Shown here: in pieces, positions 1 through 11,399 of the stretch | Position numbering within the stretch: the first letter of the stretch is position 1 | Layout: every line of letters starts with the position of its first letter | Origin: Arthrobotrys musiformis | Taxonomy: Eukaryota > Ascomycota > Orbiliomycetes > Orbiliales > Orbiliaceae | Assembly: GCA_036971715.1 (NCBI GenBank) | Contig: JAVHJL010000002.1 | Span: 4,558,501-4,622,500, forward strand | Length of the DNA stretch: 64,000 nucleotides | Direction of reading: 5' to 3' | Translations under genes and position numbers: made by a program | Notes under the pieces: generated by a model | What the model was told of the DNA's origin: nothing | What the model saw: only the letters and a program-made list of their open reading frames with translations | Database searches by the model: none

Positions 1-1595
1 GAAGGCTCAGTGGGTGGTCAGCCAAAAGGCTCCAGCCGGTGCATTCATCGATATTAAGAATATCATCGACAAAATGGCCTGGTGGGAGAAGCAAAAGACG
101 AACAGAGTGTGCCTTGCTACCAAAAGAAAGGGGCTCGCGATCGGTATGCCGAAGGTCGTTCCAGGTGGAACGCTTACTATCGTTGCCGTACGTATACCAG
201 CTATATATATGCCCTATTCAGTTGCCTCTATAGATGTGAAATCCGCTAATGCACCGAGTCTGATAGTACCAAGTCAATATCGATGGTGCCGGTCCATTCC
301 ATTGCAAGCTCTCCTCGAACGCCCATCCAAGCAACTGGGTTACTGTTCCTGTCACAAGCTGTAAATGGAAGGGCAAGCATGGAAAGAACTGCCCCGGCCA
401 TGTCAAGACTAGCTTCAACTGGGGAACAGTCGGAAAGACCATGACTTTCACAGTGAAGATGCCACACAACTTGAACTGCGTCGGAAAAAGCAGCAATGGA
501 AAATCAAATATTTGCATCGTCCGATGCGAGAACGTTGCCGTGTAAGTAGCGCTGACCGTTCTGTCTGAACAAACACCCCGTACCGGATTTGTGGATTCTG
601 ACTGCGGGTACTTTTATAGAAACGGTCCTTTCGGTGGATGTATCCCCGTCGAGCAAATTAGGGCGACACCCCAAGTTGTTAGGCCCCCCACTCCTGTCAG
701 GCCTCCAGTCGGAGCTGTTACCAGATATGTCACAGTCCTCGCGCCTCCCAGACCACCACCAGTCAGGGTTACCACTGTTACCGAGCAGCAGGTTGTCATC
801 TATGTCATCAGGAATGGCGTCAGGGTCCCAATTACTCTCAAGAGAGGTGCCACTCTTACCCTTCCTGCGCAACCCGTAGTCACTACCACTATCACTGCGC
901 CAAAGACTGTCATTTATATCGTTCGGGACGGTGTGAGGAAACCGTATACCGCCACCAAGGGTGAGAAGGTTGTCCTTACTGAGGCACCACCACTTGCTGT
1001 TACGACTGTCGCCGAGCCAAAGACTATTGTCCTCATCGTCAAGGACGGTACTACGATCACATCTACAGCTACTAAGGGCCAGACCATCTACGTTCCTGCC
1101 GCCACCCCAACCACCATCACTGTCACTGAGCCCAAGTCTGTTATTTATATCGTCAAGGACGGCGCCACTATCACGACCACAGTCACCAAGGGTGAGACCG
1201 TCGTTGTCACCTCGACTGCCTCGCCTGTCGTTAGCACTGTTGTTGAAACAGCTACCGGGACCCCCGATGCTGGAGGAAAGTCCGGCGAGGAGGGTGAACC
1301 AGAGGGTGACAAGGAAGAAGGCGGGGACGGAGAGGCCGGCGGCAAGGTTGCCGAAGAACCAGAAGATAAGAACAACGAAATCGAGAGCGAGGAGGGTGGC
1401 GAGGCTGACCAGAAGCCAACTGATGAGGAAATTGAAGCCGCTATCGGTGGAGAAGATATCAGCGACGAGGAGCGTGAAGCCCTTAAGAATGAGAAGGTCA
1501 GCAAGGAGGATAAGGAGGATCTCGATGAGGCAGGTAAAGCAAAGGAAGAGGAGCCTACGGAGGAACCTACGGAGGATTCTGAGAGCTATTTCTGA
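1..1595 (+). CDS. Egh16-like (GAS1/MAS3-type) secreted virulence-factor family protein, 5' partial, with repeat and acidic C-terminal tail
   Basis: The 5' end lies outside the window. Exons are <2..187, 267..541 and 620..1595. Introns 188..266 (GTACGT..TAG, CTAAT branch) and 542..619 (GTAAGT..TAG) preserve one frame. The joined protein shows the family signature VVPGGTLTIVAYQVNIDGAG, then NICIVRCEN and NGPFGGCIPVEQ. These are the hallmarks of the Egh16-like domain known from powdery-mildew Egh16H and Magnaporthe GAS1/GAS2, which are expressed in appressoria. No catalytic activity is established for the family. After the domain comes a proline-rich linker, four repeats of about 39 residues (core VIYIVKDG..T.TKG) and a roughly 115-residue Glu/Gly/Lys-rich acidic tail. 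Most family members I know end soon after the GGC motif, so the tail is unusual. The signal peptide cannot be seen because the start is missing. The domain call is firm; the function in this organism is unknown. Confidence 0.85.
768..1211 (+). repeat. Four in-frame ~39-codon repeats in the Egh16-like gene
   Basis: Four diverged copies of a Val/Thr-rich unit with period 38-39 codons. Each has a TxTxPKxVIYIVxDG core followed by TATKG or TVTKG and a hydrophobic stretch. The first copy (TEQQVVIYVIRNG) is the most diverged and the last (TEPKSVIYIVKDG) the most regular. It reads as a beta-rich, probably extended or wall-associated segment. The function is inference. Confidence 0.75.
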
Positions 1596-3933
1596 GAGCC
1601 TAAAGACTACATCAAGCTTAACGATGGTTCAATTCCGCAAGCTGCCAACTTTTTGTATACTTCCTAGTGTCAGCTCCGCAACAGAGCATTTCATGAGGAG
1701 TATGGTTATTGATGTGTTATGAAGTTACGAACTTATGATAGAACGAATGAATGAAATGAAAACATTTGAAGATTTCCAGTGCCTCAGTATCGATTCCAGA
1801 GATCCAACGGGACGGTACCCAGATAACTTGTTTCTATAATATATAGCCGAATGCTTAGGCTCTGGGCCCTTGTAGTTTCGTTAGATGCAATTGATAGCGG
1901 TCTTTCTCAGCTGATCTGCTTGAATTTACCTAGTTATGCTAATAATTATCCCTCATGTCCATGTGATATTTGATCGAATACGCCGGTTTAAAATCTAGTG
2001 CTTGTTCATTTCAACCAATCTCGATGGATAAAATCCCTGTCTCTGTTTGATGTTTGGATACTTTATGGAAGCATTAAGGAACGGATAACTACCAGCCAGC
2101 TCTTTCTGCTTTTCCTTGTCCTTGATTTTCTTGAAGCAATACGCCAGCATATGTCCGAACCAGCGCAATTCAAGTTGTCGTTATTAATATGGGGTTTCAG
2201 ATTCCTGATCGTAGTTTGAAGTTGCCCTTTTTATTCTTCGCGGCTACTAATCTTTTTACAAAGCTTGTTGGTTTCTTGTTCAGTGTTGGAGTGTTTGTTT
2301 CTCAGGACGCTAACTTGTTGCCTAAGGTCATGAACTTTCCTTGAAGGTTTGCATTTTATGATGTACCGTCTTGTACCTCTTGGTGGATACTTTGGCTGCT
2401 TTCCTAAGGCTTGGTCCCTCGCCGCTGCCTGCTGCAACCTAACCTTCCTCGCATGGGCATCATCTCCCGTTTGTGGGACGCAATCCCTCCTATCTGCGTA
2501 AATCACTCTTTACGCCATGGAACAGAGCAAATTATTTGAAGAGATCACTGGCCATACGATCTCAGCCCAGGCATTCGATGCCCTGGTGCCGATACTAGCC
2601 TTGCACACTGCCAAAGAGACTCCAACGAGCCTTTGGCTAAACTTCCATTAACTACATTTATTTCAGTTCCTGCCTTGATCTTAACTGGGCCGTTCCACAG
2701 TTCTCACCATGCATGGGCTAGCGCAATGATTAGCTCCATTGGCCGAGCTCTCCACATCTGTGGTTACAGCCTCTGGGCTCCTATGATCCTTTCCCGGGAT
2801 TGGCTATATGCCGCCGCCTGAAGACCCTGTATCTCTCCTAGCTCCCGATAATTGTGTTAGGCTCCCAAACATTCGTTTCAATATTCGCTTTAAGAATGGT
2901 GTTCGTGGCATAGACGTATGCTCTCTACGTCTGTTGTCAAGTCATTGTACATGACAAAATTAGAAGAGTTGCGCTGTAAATACAAGTTAGCACTTAACAA
3001 CGATCTAGGGAAGCTACACTATCCAAACGCCGCGACCATAATCATTGAAATTGGGGCCTTGGAGTGGTCTCGCGGCGCCAGCCAACACGGGAGTTCTCGC
3101 TTGGAGTGACATTTGTACAAAATCAAGTGTCTAACTATAAACGAAGACCCCCACATCTAGCCCCTGCCACGATTCCCTTGTTGCAGCTAAGGATGCACAA
3201 ATGTTTTTCTTGTTTTAGCCAACACCCGGGTACCCGCCAACGAAGACTTAACGTACCGGATCTGACCTTCCAAAACGGGCGCTAGAAAATTCAAAAAAAC
3301 AAAAAAAAGAGAGAATCTACGGCAATTGCGATTCGCATATGGTCACCCACTATACTACTGAGCAATCAGTATAAGGCTTGAGTAAGGCAGAGCGGACGGG
3401 ATACCCTATTTTTCCTTATCCTATGGCCGTAGATGTAAGTTCTTCGTCGAGAAGTCTGCTTGAAGTCGGTCGGTTAGCCATGAAATTTGCAGTTATTGTC
3501 ATAAATTCTATGGATAAAACATCATATGGAATAACAGGATATAAAACCGCAACCCAGTAAATTATTCTACATCTTAATGTATTGTGCGTCTCTGGTCAAT
3601 CATTTATATTTGTATCTTAGGATCAAAAGGACTTCGAATTCGAGACCGTCGGCTATATTAGTCATTGTGTTGCCTAATGTTGCAAGTCGAATTTCGACGT
3701 TGTGTGTGTGGCGGTGCACCTTGCTGTGGCGTCACCTCGGCGTTTGTCAGGGCAAGTGCCCTCGCTTACCAAATTTGGTGGGGCCGCAGACAGCTTGAAC
3801 AAAAATATGTGTTTCGCAACTCCGATTTTCACGTTTCGATATCATCAATCATCAAATTTATCGGCTTCATAACCGCCAATTACGACAACCGCCTTCACGA
3901 CCTTAAATAACCTTACTTCATCTATAAGAAGCA
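1596..3933. other. Intergenic, no supported gene
   Basis: About 2.3 kb between the Egh16-like gene and the P0 gene. Short open frames occur (for example 2231..2506 minus, with a coiled-coil-like stretch) but none shows family motifs or splice continuity. An A-rich patch lies at about 3292-3312. The last few hundred bases should hold the P0 promoter; I see no clear TATA box. Confidence 0.5.
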
Positions 3934-5035
3934 ATGGGGGTTTCCAAGGTGAATAACAACAGCTAGACCAAATTTTTCGACGGCTTCGAGAGGGGCTTTT
4001 CTGGGAGGATGGAAATGCTGATGGAGGTGGTGATGGTTATAGGCCAACAAAGCAATTTACTTCGAGAAGCTCAAGGGCCTCCTTGAGAAGTACAAGTCCA
4101 TCTTCATTGTCACCGTCGACAATGTACGTATTGCCCGAGATTAAGAGAGCCAGAAGGCTGGGAAGAAACACAAGTACTAATCGAATATATAGGTCTCCTC
4201 CCAGCAGATGCACGAGATCCGTGTCGCCCTCCGTGGCGAGGGTGTCGTCCTTATGGGCAAGAACACCATGGTCCGTCGTGTGATCCGTACCCTCATCGGT
4301 GACAACCCGGAGTACGAACGTCTCTTGCCATACGTCAAGGGCAACGTTGGTTTCGTCTTCACCAACTCCGAGTTGAAGGAGACCCGTGACAAGATTCTCG
4401 CCAACCGTGTCGCTGCCCCAGCCCGTGCTGGTGCCGTCGCTCCAGTCGATGTCTGGGTCCCAGCTGGAAACACTGGTATGGAACCCGGCAAGACCTCTTT
4501 CTTCCAGGCTCTCGGTATCCCAACCAAGATTGCTCGTGGTACCATCGAAATTACCAGCGATCTCAAGCTCGTCGAGTCTGGCAGCAAGGTCGGAGCTTCC
4601 GAAGCCTCGTTGCTCAACTTGCTCAACATCTCCCCCTTCACCTACGGTATGGGTGTTGCGCAGATCTACGATCAGGGTCAGGTCTTCGCCCCAAGCGTTC
4701 TCGACGTTGACGAGAAGGACTTGATCGACAGATTCTTGTCTGCCATCAAGACCATCTCTTGCATCTCCCTCGCCGCTAACTACCCAACTCTCGTCTCTGT
4801 CATGCACTCTCTTGTCAACAGCTACAAGAATGTTCTTGCCGTTGCCATTGAGACCGAGTACGAGTGGGATGATATCAAGGAGCTCAAGGACAGAATTGCC
4901 AACCCCGATGCTTATGCCGCTGCTGCCCCAGCCGCTGAGGAGGCTAAGACCACCGACAACGCTCCAAAGGAGGCTGAGAAGGAGGAAGAGGAAGAGGCCT
5001 CCGATGACGACATGGGATTCGGCCTCTTCGACTAA
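3934..5035 (+). CDS. RPP0: 60S acidic ribosomal protein P0
   Basis: Three exons: 3934..3948 (MGVSK), 4043..4123 and 4193..5035; introns 3949..4042 and 4124..4192 (the second with a TACTAAT branch). The 312-residue product has the length expected for eukaryotic P0. It begins [19 protein letters not shown], has the rRNA-binding L10 fold ([23 protein letters not shown]), and ends in the Ala-rich hinge and the stalk tail [16 protein letters not shown]0 anchors P1/P2 dimers to form the 60S stalk that recruits translational GTPases. The 5-codon first exon makes the start easy to miss; the ATG at 3934 in CAATGG context followed by a GTGAAT donor supports it. Large minus-strand frames opposite the gene are codon-bias shadows. 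Confidence 0.95.
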
Positions 5036-6546
5036 ACGGGCTTACCGCTTCCCTCTCGATAAATGCTTCATGAATTTTTTTTCATTGTTCTTTTTTCTTC
5101 ATTTTCAATGTTTATATACATTCTTAACGATTCGGCGCGGACCTGTTTCCCATTGTATTTATAAAAGATGGGACCATGGGCGACCGTATGATAATGAACT
5201 GAATAAAGAGCAATTCATGAATGAAGCTTGATGGCCAATGTTGAACATTGGGTAACGCTCAATAGATGTGTGATATTAATAAATTGTTAGTAATCAGTTA
5301 GCACCCAACATTCCACCCAGCTAGCTAGCCACGTCGGCTCTGGTACGATACGTTGAACTAAGTCGGCAGCGGGCCTGCACATATTAGCACACTGATATGC
5401 AGTAGATGTAAGTATGTATAGTGATATAAGCATTTAGCCTATCTCCCCCGGGGGCTTCCACTTCGAGCCTCATCTTTAGCCCGCCCCCAATATGCAATAG
5501 CGTTATGGTATCTATCCCAATTCCTTTTTTTTTGTTGTTCGAGAAGCATTCAGAGAAAGAATTGACGAAACTAGCCCTAGCCGACAGCCGCGATTCAGAC
5601 CGAATATGGGATCCAACTGACTCGTAGCCTTGCAATCCGAATAGCATTCAAATCAACGACCCCTTACTGTCCCTTACTGTGCATTTGTACAGTCCGTGAT
5701 CTTTTGCTGCGTAGTCAGCGTTTTGTCATACCCACCCAAGCAGCCAAAATCCTCTTATCCTCGTCATGATATTTGGCTTTTGTGTGTGGGAATTAATAAC
5801 GCTTGGTAACGTTGCTTACCGGCGGCTGACAAACGGACCGGGGTGCTCACCTAACCGGACCAGGGGTAGCTCGCGCAGCTTCGAATGCAATGCAAAGGTG
5901 ATAGAGATTCAACATTCCATTCGTTCGAAATAGCGTCTCCGCCTCGGGACTACCGTATCTGGGAATGGTTTGCATGCAGGAGTCGAATTAAACATCCAAT
6001 GCATCCGTTGGATTTCGCCAGCTGGTATGCCAGACCTGCGCTGCAAGTGTCTCCCGGCCGGTAAACGGACTGGTCACGATTGGGGGGGGCCCACGGCATT
6101 ACATGAGCATCATATGGGAGTCCGAGCTGCGACCGTAAGAAATAAGTGTATTTCCCATATTCAAGCCTATTTCCAATGCTTTGTGAGCCTTTGATAATGT
6201 CAACATCAGAAACTCGAGGTCCGATTTCATTCCACCCGGTGGGAACCGATTACTACGTGATTACTATACCGCAGCAAATGGTTTAGTCACCTCCCCTGAG
6301 GGTTCTCACCATTCTTAGGCCAGCCGAACTAGGCCGTCTTCAACTCGGCCGTATGCATTCTCTCTCGGTGGCGGTTAGTTAATCAGGAACCCTGCAGTTG
6401 TACTGCACAATACATGTCATGACGAGGCCGGGGTGGAGCTAGTTCTGTCCCGTAACACCAGGCCGACCCCACCACTTCGAGTTTCTGCTTAACTGATAGC
6501 GGGGACATGATGACGGACTATGCTCCGAAAACCTTCCCAACGGAAA

Positions 6547-6577
<31 letters not shown>

Positions 6578-6854
6578 GGCCGGATTGACATCCATAGACT
6601 AGCCGAGCCGGAAGCTTGTGCGGGGCTACTGCTCCTGGAATATTACCTCTGATCTGGCCCAGGCCAAAAGTCAATTGGGGAAGAAGCTATACTTAGCTCT
6701 GGACGCGGGGTATAAAGGGCGTATCCTCCCCCTCCGTCTGGAAGTTTGGAAATAAGATCCCTTCTCCTCCGAAACATCACTCCGTTCACTCTTCATACCT
6801 AAAAACCTCCGAGAGATTATCCCAGTTACCTAAATTCACATAATATCAGACACA
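5036..6854. other. Intergenic, contains an A27 tract
   Basis: About 1.8 kb without a supported gene. The 3' UTR of P0 is at the left. A tract of 27 consecutive A lies at 6548..6574; upstream sequence has no coding frame of interest. The right end carries the promoter of the quinone reductase gene (TATAAAG at 6711). Confidence 0.5.
6711..6717 (+). promoter_or_regulatory. TATA box of the quinone reductase gene
   Basis: TATAAAG in GC-rich surroundings, 144 bp upstream of the ATG at 6855. A pyrimidine-rich leader follows, compatible with a transcription start near 6740-6780. Confidence 0.5.
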
Positions 6855-7708
6855 ATGGCTCCAAAGATCGCTATCGTCATTTACTCCATGTACGGGCACA
6901 TTGGTATGTGTGACATCATCTAGTCCTCCATATGCTTCAGTACCTACGCAAGTAGGTATACGTGGGTATGCGAAGGCCAATTGACTGATATTGTAATTTT
7001 ATGCAGCCCAACTTGCTGAGGAGGTCAAGAAGGGTGTCGAGTCCGCTGGTGGCTCCACCGAGATCCTTCAATTGGAGGAGACCCTCCCAGAGGAAGTCCT
7101 CACAAAGGTATTATTACTACACCTCTGTATCTCTACTAGTTACACCCGCCTAATTGTGTATATAGATGTACGCTCCACCTAAGCCATCTTACCGTGTCGT
7201 CTCCGACCCCAAGGATCTCCTCGAGTACGATGCCTTCATCTTCGGCATCCCAACTCGTTATGGTAACTTCCCCGCACAATGGAAGTCCTTCATCGACAAG
7301 ACCGGTGGTATCTGGCAAAGCGGAGGCTACTACGGCAAATACGTCGGTTTGTTCATCTCCACCGGAACCCTCGGTGGTGGACAGGAATCCACTGCCATTG
7401 CTGCCATGAGCACACTCGCCCATCACGGAATGATCTATGTTCCATTGGGATACGCCAAGGCCTTCGGAGAGATGACTGATTTGAGCGAGGTCCACGGTGG
7501 ATCCCCATGGGGTAGCGGTACCTTCGCTGTAAGTTCTAAACCTTGCATAGTTTACTCAAGAAGAGAAACAATCGAAGAATTTTCTAACTCGGTCGTCTTT
7601 GCTGTATAGGGTGCCACCGGAGCCCGTCAACCCTCCGACAAGGAGAAGGCACTCGCCCAAATCCAAGGCAAAGCCTTCTACGAAACCGTCAGCAAGGTAA
7701 ACTTTTGA
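6855..7708 (+). CDS. PST2: Flavodoxin-like NAD(P)H:quinone oxidoreductase (WrbA / Pst2 / Alt a 7 family)
   Basis: Four exons: 6855..6903, 7007..7107, 7166..7528, 7610..7708, with clean GT..AG introns. The protein starts [16 protein letters not shown] (flavodoxin P-loop for FMN phosphate), carries [17 protein letters not shown], the [15 protein letters not shown] isoalloxazine-binding segment, and ends [14 protein letters not shown], the normal C-terminus of this fungal family (about 203 residues). Family members are FMN-dependent two-electron quinone reductases that protect against oxidative stress; the yeast relatives Pst2, Rfs1 and Ycp4 sit at membranes. The stop is TGA followed by CTA, and the frame stays open for 57 more codons (see the next feature). 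A TATA box lies at 6711. The gene is tail-to-tail with the membrane-protein gene at 8221-9165. Confidence 0.93.
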
Positions 7709-7882
7709 CTAGCTAGCGGTGCCGAAAAGATCGAGACCAACGGCGGTGGGGACTCTGTCAACAACGGAGCGGGTCCTTCTACGACGAGCGGTACTCAGAA
7801 AGAAGAACAACCACCAGTAGCGGCACCTAAGGAGAAGAAATCCTCGGATAAGTTTTGCGGGTTGAAGTGTAGCTTGCAGTAA
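7709..7882 (+). other. In-frame 3' extension after UGA-CUA, ending in a CaaX box
   Basis: Directly after the TGA at 7706 the same frame is open for 57 codons to TAA at 7880. The composition is linker-like (Gly, Ser, Lys, Glu, Pro) and the end is DKFCGLKCSLQ, which fits a CaaX prenylation box (CSLQ) preceded by another Cys. UGA CUA is the known readthrough context in fungi and animals. Alternatively, a donor GTAAAC at 7697 with the acceptor after CAG at 7798 would remove 102 nt, a multiple of three, skip the stop and keep the frame. Either route would append the same CaaX tail. Expression is not shown by sequence alone. Confidence 0.5.
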
Positions 7883-8220
7883 ATAAAAACTGCTACTCGC
7901 ACTCTCTTGATACGGGCTTACTTGCCTCTCGGTCTCTTTTTTCTTCATGGAATTTGCTTCTCAGCGGTTTTTTGTACATTAACGATAATAATAATAAATC
8001 ACAACAAGCTATGGAACAGTAACCATTGTATCTCGGTCATTTGGTGACAATAATAATATCGCGAAGTCGTCGCATTAAATATTAGCATGGATATATAAGG
8101 TATATAGCTGTAGAGGTATCTCCGGGCAGAAAAGAAAAGAAGAAATAAAAACTCAGGACAAAAGGCATGCCTCGCCCGAGCCAACCACCTCGCCCCAGAC
8201 ATGAGAATTACGTATTTCGA
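7883..8220. other. Convergent intergenic spacer
   Basis: About 340 bp between two convergent genes. It holds 3' UTR sequence, a short ATA/TAA repeat near 7985-7997 and AT-rich stretches; no gene seen. Confidence 0.5.
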
Positions 8221-9165
8221 TTAAGCATTAAGCTTCCAACCTTCCTCAGTAACCTCAACCTCTGCATTGACATCCTTCTCGCTCAACTTGCCATTCATAT
8301 TGAGCTTCTTCTCGGTAACCCAAACCCTCAACCAGACCAGCCCCTTCACAATGCAAAACAATATTGTTGTTCCGGCCAGAATTCCAACGCAATATGCGGC
8401 CGTGACACCGGAGCCCTTGTTGTTGGGGTCGAGGAAGGAGTATGTGTAGAATCCTTGGGTGGATTTGGTGATATACGCGACACCAAGGTAGCCACCGAGG
8501 ATAACAATGAGCCAGGGAATGTGAACCCATGGCATCGGCTCCGTGCGCGGGATGATGACCTCGAGGAAGGCAACACCAGCGTTCAAAGCGTGAACGGAGA
8601 TCTAGTTTGACAATACCCCGGTTAGCAAGCTGTCACATATCACATTCTTCCGCATGCAATCCAGAATATCAAAAAAGGATAAAAAAAAACATATATATAC
8701 AGACACGATCGCATCGGAATAACTGAAAAGGAAAGGGAAAAAACTCACATTACTCCAAGCGTCATACTCCTCATCAAATTTATCAAATAATACCGCCCAG
8801 TAAACCGCCGTCACAGTCCATGGCAAAACCGTGATCGTGGTATAAAGTACTCCGTGCAAAAGCTGCAACCATTTCGGCCAACTCTCCAACCACGCCTTGC
8901 CGTACCTCCAGTAGCTAAACGTATGCGCGACACTAACGATCAAGTAACACGTAATGCCCCAGTATGTGAGCCATGTGAAATAACTAAAGCGCGAGCCTGC
9001 AGCGCTGGGGCGGAGGGCGTTGGCGATTATGATCACCAGGACGGAGTAGAGGCAGAGGAGGGCGCGATAGGCGAGAAATATTGGCGATGGGAGGAGCCAG
9101 GAGCTGAAGTAGCGAGATTGGCGGTGGGAGGGGGAGATGTGGTTTAATTCGTAGAATCTAGTCAT
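8221..9165 (-). CDS. Multi-pass membrane protein, FAR-17a/AIG1- or rolling-stone-like fungal family
   Basis: Two exons on the minus strand: 9165..8749 and 8601..8221; the intron has a GTGAGT donor and CTAG acceptor and is phase 0. The product is 265 residues with about six hydrophobic segments (around residues 28-50, 62-85, 103-126, and three in the second exon, including PWLIVILGGYLGVAY). Conserved-looking blocks are FSYFTWLTYWG, VAHTFSYWR and TQGFYTYSFLD, and the C-terminus is charged and cytosolic-looking. The pattern matches a fungal family annotated FAR-17a/AIG1-like or rolling-stone-like; AIG1 proteins are serine-type hydrolases of FAHFA lipids, but I cannot confirm their catalytic residues here. 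The ATG at 9165 (MTRFYELNHISP) is preferred over an upstream in-frame ATG at 9294. Confidence 0.7.
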
Positions 9166-10689
9166 CTTTGGTCGTATGTATAGTTCAGTGTAGTCGGAAT
9201 ATATATTGGAAGTTCTATGGCCAATACGGCCTGTCGGAATGTCGCGAAATACGAATGTAACTTCGATAGCAGCGAGGACAAAGAAAGAGTGCAACAGTCA
9301 AAAAATACAAATTGACAGCCTTCTCGGGAGGCACAGATGGTATTAATATGATTCCACGGCCCAGCATTCCCCTCCAGCCCTAACGTTAACCAGTTTTTTT
9401 CATCTAAAACCAACCAGTTTCCTGGTAGCCCAACCCTTCCTTTCTGGTTCGATGTTCTCCTCACTTTGTTTTTTTTCGGCTTCAGCCCAGACAAAATGCA
9501 CAAGCCCAGCTGACACATCAGCGAAGTCCGACTAGCAGGGCGTTTTCCGTGCTTTGTTCTGGATTGACCCCTACCGCACTTTCACATTGGCACCGCATGC
9601 TTTTGCGGGGAGATTGCGTACCCAGAAGGGAAATGTTTGCAAGGGGGGGGTGTCTGGGTTGAGACCCTGGATTTCAATTTTCATGTGTCGAACAGCGAGG
9701 TGAGACTTTTCGACGGTGTGGTGCGTCTGTTTGAGAATTTCCAACTGGCTCCTTATGCTTGGCTTTCTCTACCTCCTTTTTCTTTTTCGAGGGGCGGGGT
9801 TGAGTATAACTTTTTTTTTTGCGATAGTGATAACTTTGTCTTGTGGATTAGAAGGAAAAAAATTCCTTTATGCCAAGTTTTTTTTCTATCTTGTAGCTGA
9901 CGAAGCTGACGCTTATCGAGATTAAATAAATTGCCGGCTCTTTAATTGGAATCAACTCTTACGATCTCGAACTATAGTTAGCGGTGAACATGCCAGATCT
10001 GCAACTGCGCCGAATAATGCAATCCCATCAATGGAAAAAAGCCGCGGGTGAAAAACCGAACCAAAGGCAAAGACAGAAGGTACCGAAAGCACCCAAATAC
10101 CACTTCCAAATCTTAAACCTCGATAGAAAATTCCAGTTCAAGCAGCTTCAGACCCTCGAAACGGATGCTACGTAAAGGCACCCTTGAAAGCCGGCTTTCC
10201 CGCGATTAAATTGATTAGAAAGTCGTCATCAAGGCACCCAGTTGATAGCGCCCTCGTTGGTGGGGAAAAAAGCTTGACATTTTTGTTCCTGTCTCGAATT
10301 TCGGGTCGCTAGCCATGCTTTGGGAAAGTGATCGTGTTCACGGTTGTTTTGTTGGAAACACCTTGGCCGGGGCTTCGAGACAAGGGTTTTGTGTGGTATT
10401 TTCGTGAGGACAACGCGACTTTCTCTTCGTGATTTGGTGAGGTAGTTGGGAAGGTATCAGTCTTGTGAGCACTGGAAGGTACATTGTTTCAGCAGACGAA
10501 CGGGTTATGGCGGTTAACATCATGGAGGTGATATTTAATTGGAGATATAGCGCCGATTCCAAGATTTCGGTTCAAAAATATAAGGAAATGTTAATTCTCC
10601 TAGAAAGAAAGATTGTGTCTCCCTTTCTACTTCTTAAACAATATATCAATAAGTCGCTGTATTTGTTTGGCTTGATACAACCATAATCT
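9166..10689. other. Intergenic, nothing supported
   Basis: About 1.5 kb of low-complexity, partly T-rich sequence (9780-9900) and scattered short frames without recognisable motifs. Confidence 0.45.
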
Positions 10690-11170
10690 AAACATGACCT
10701 TCTTATCATCAGTAAGCTGATCCCAACCGGTCTTAGACGGGAGTTTTGCGTTAGGGCCACCTGGTCACAGAAATTATTATAGTTGTTGAGATTTCCGGCG
10801 TGCTGCTTATATCGTTCAGCTACTTCATTTGCCGGCACATTGCTTCCAGTGTCCTACCTAATAGCAGTCAAGAGGCCGGTGATTAGCCCCGTGGCATATT
10901 TTCGGTTGTTTATGATGCCTTTTGCCACATTCGCAGGCATGATGATTGGCCCAGGGCTCGCAGGTTGTTTACAAGCCCGAGCATCGAAATCTTTGATTAG
11001 GTACTTGACACCGACGAAGCGTAACGTTGTTGCTGTGAGTGTATAGTAATTGTTGGCGCCCAAAGTGTGACTTACGTTCATCAATTTATCAATCTCCAGA
11101 GACAATAGTCCTTTACTGTTGCGGCCCCCGTCGGTGTGCTTTTTGGAATCGTTAACACAAACCCGCGGAG
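10690..11170 (-). pseudogene. Relic of a protein-coding gene with one in-frame TAG
   Basis: On the minus strand one frame runs from an acceptor-like CCTAG near 11171 down to about 10690, interrupted by a single TAG at 10856..10854. The translation is protein-like: VCVNDSKKHTDGGRN, FDARACKQPASPGP, NVAKGIINNRKYATGLITG, then past the stop PANEVAERYKQHAGNLNNY. I do not recognise the family firmly; the style (Cys, Pro-Gly-Pro, NVAKGII) recalls lineage-specific fungal secreted proteins. No start or complete exon set can be assembled, so a decayed copy is likely. A short intron covering the stop is an alternative. Confidence 0.35.
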
Positions 11171-11399
11171 CTAGGTATATATCACCAAAATCGATTCAAG
11201 ATAGAGAACCTACTTTGAACAGATCCATCCTTAGCGCTCTAGGCTAAGTGAGCATTCTGCTTTAAATTACCACTGCCGTTTTTCGTACCGCCGGGGTTGG
11301 GTTGGCCATAGTTGCCGCCCCGCCATCGCATGTTGACTGAAAACTAAGCCTAGCCGCAATCCTGGTATTGTTCGAGGTTCGAACGAGGTTTGCATGATC

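Noticed and set aside
2231..2506. Minus-strand 91-codon frame with a coiled-coil-like stretch, considered as a bZIP fragment
   Set aside because: No basic region with bZIP spacing, no continuation and no splice partners.
4037..4807. Long minus-strand open frames opposite the P0 gene
   Set aside because: They mirror the strong codon bias of P0; no motif, and P0 is certain.
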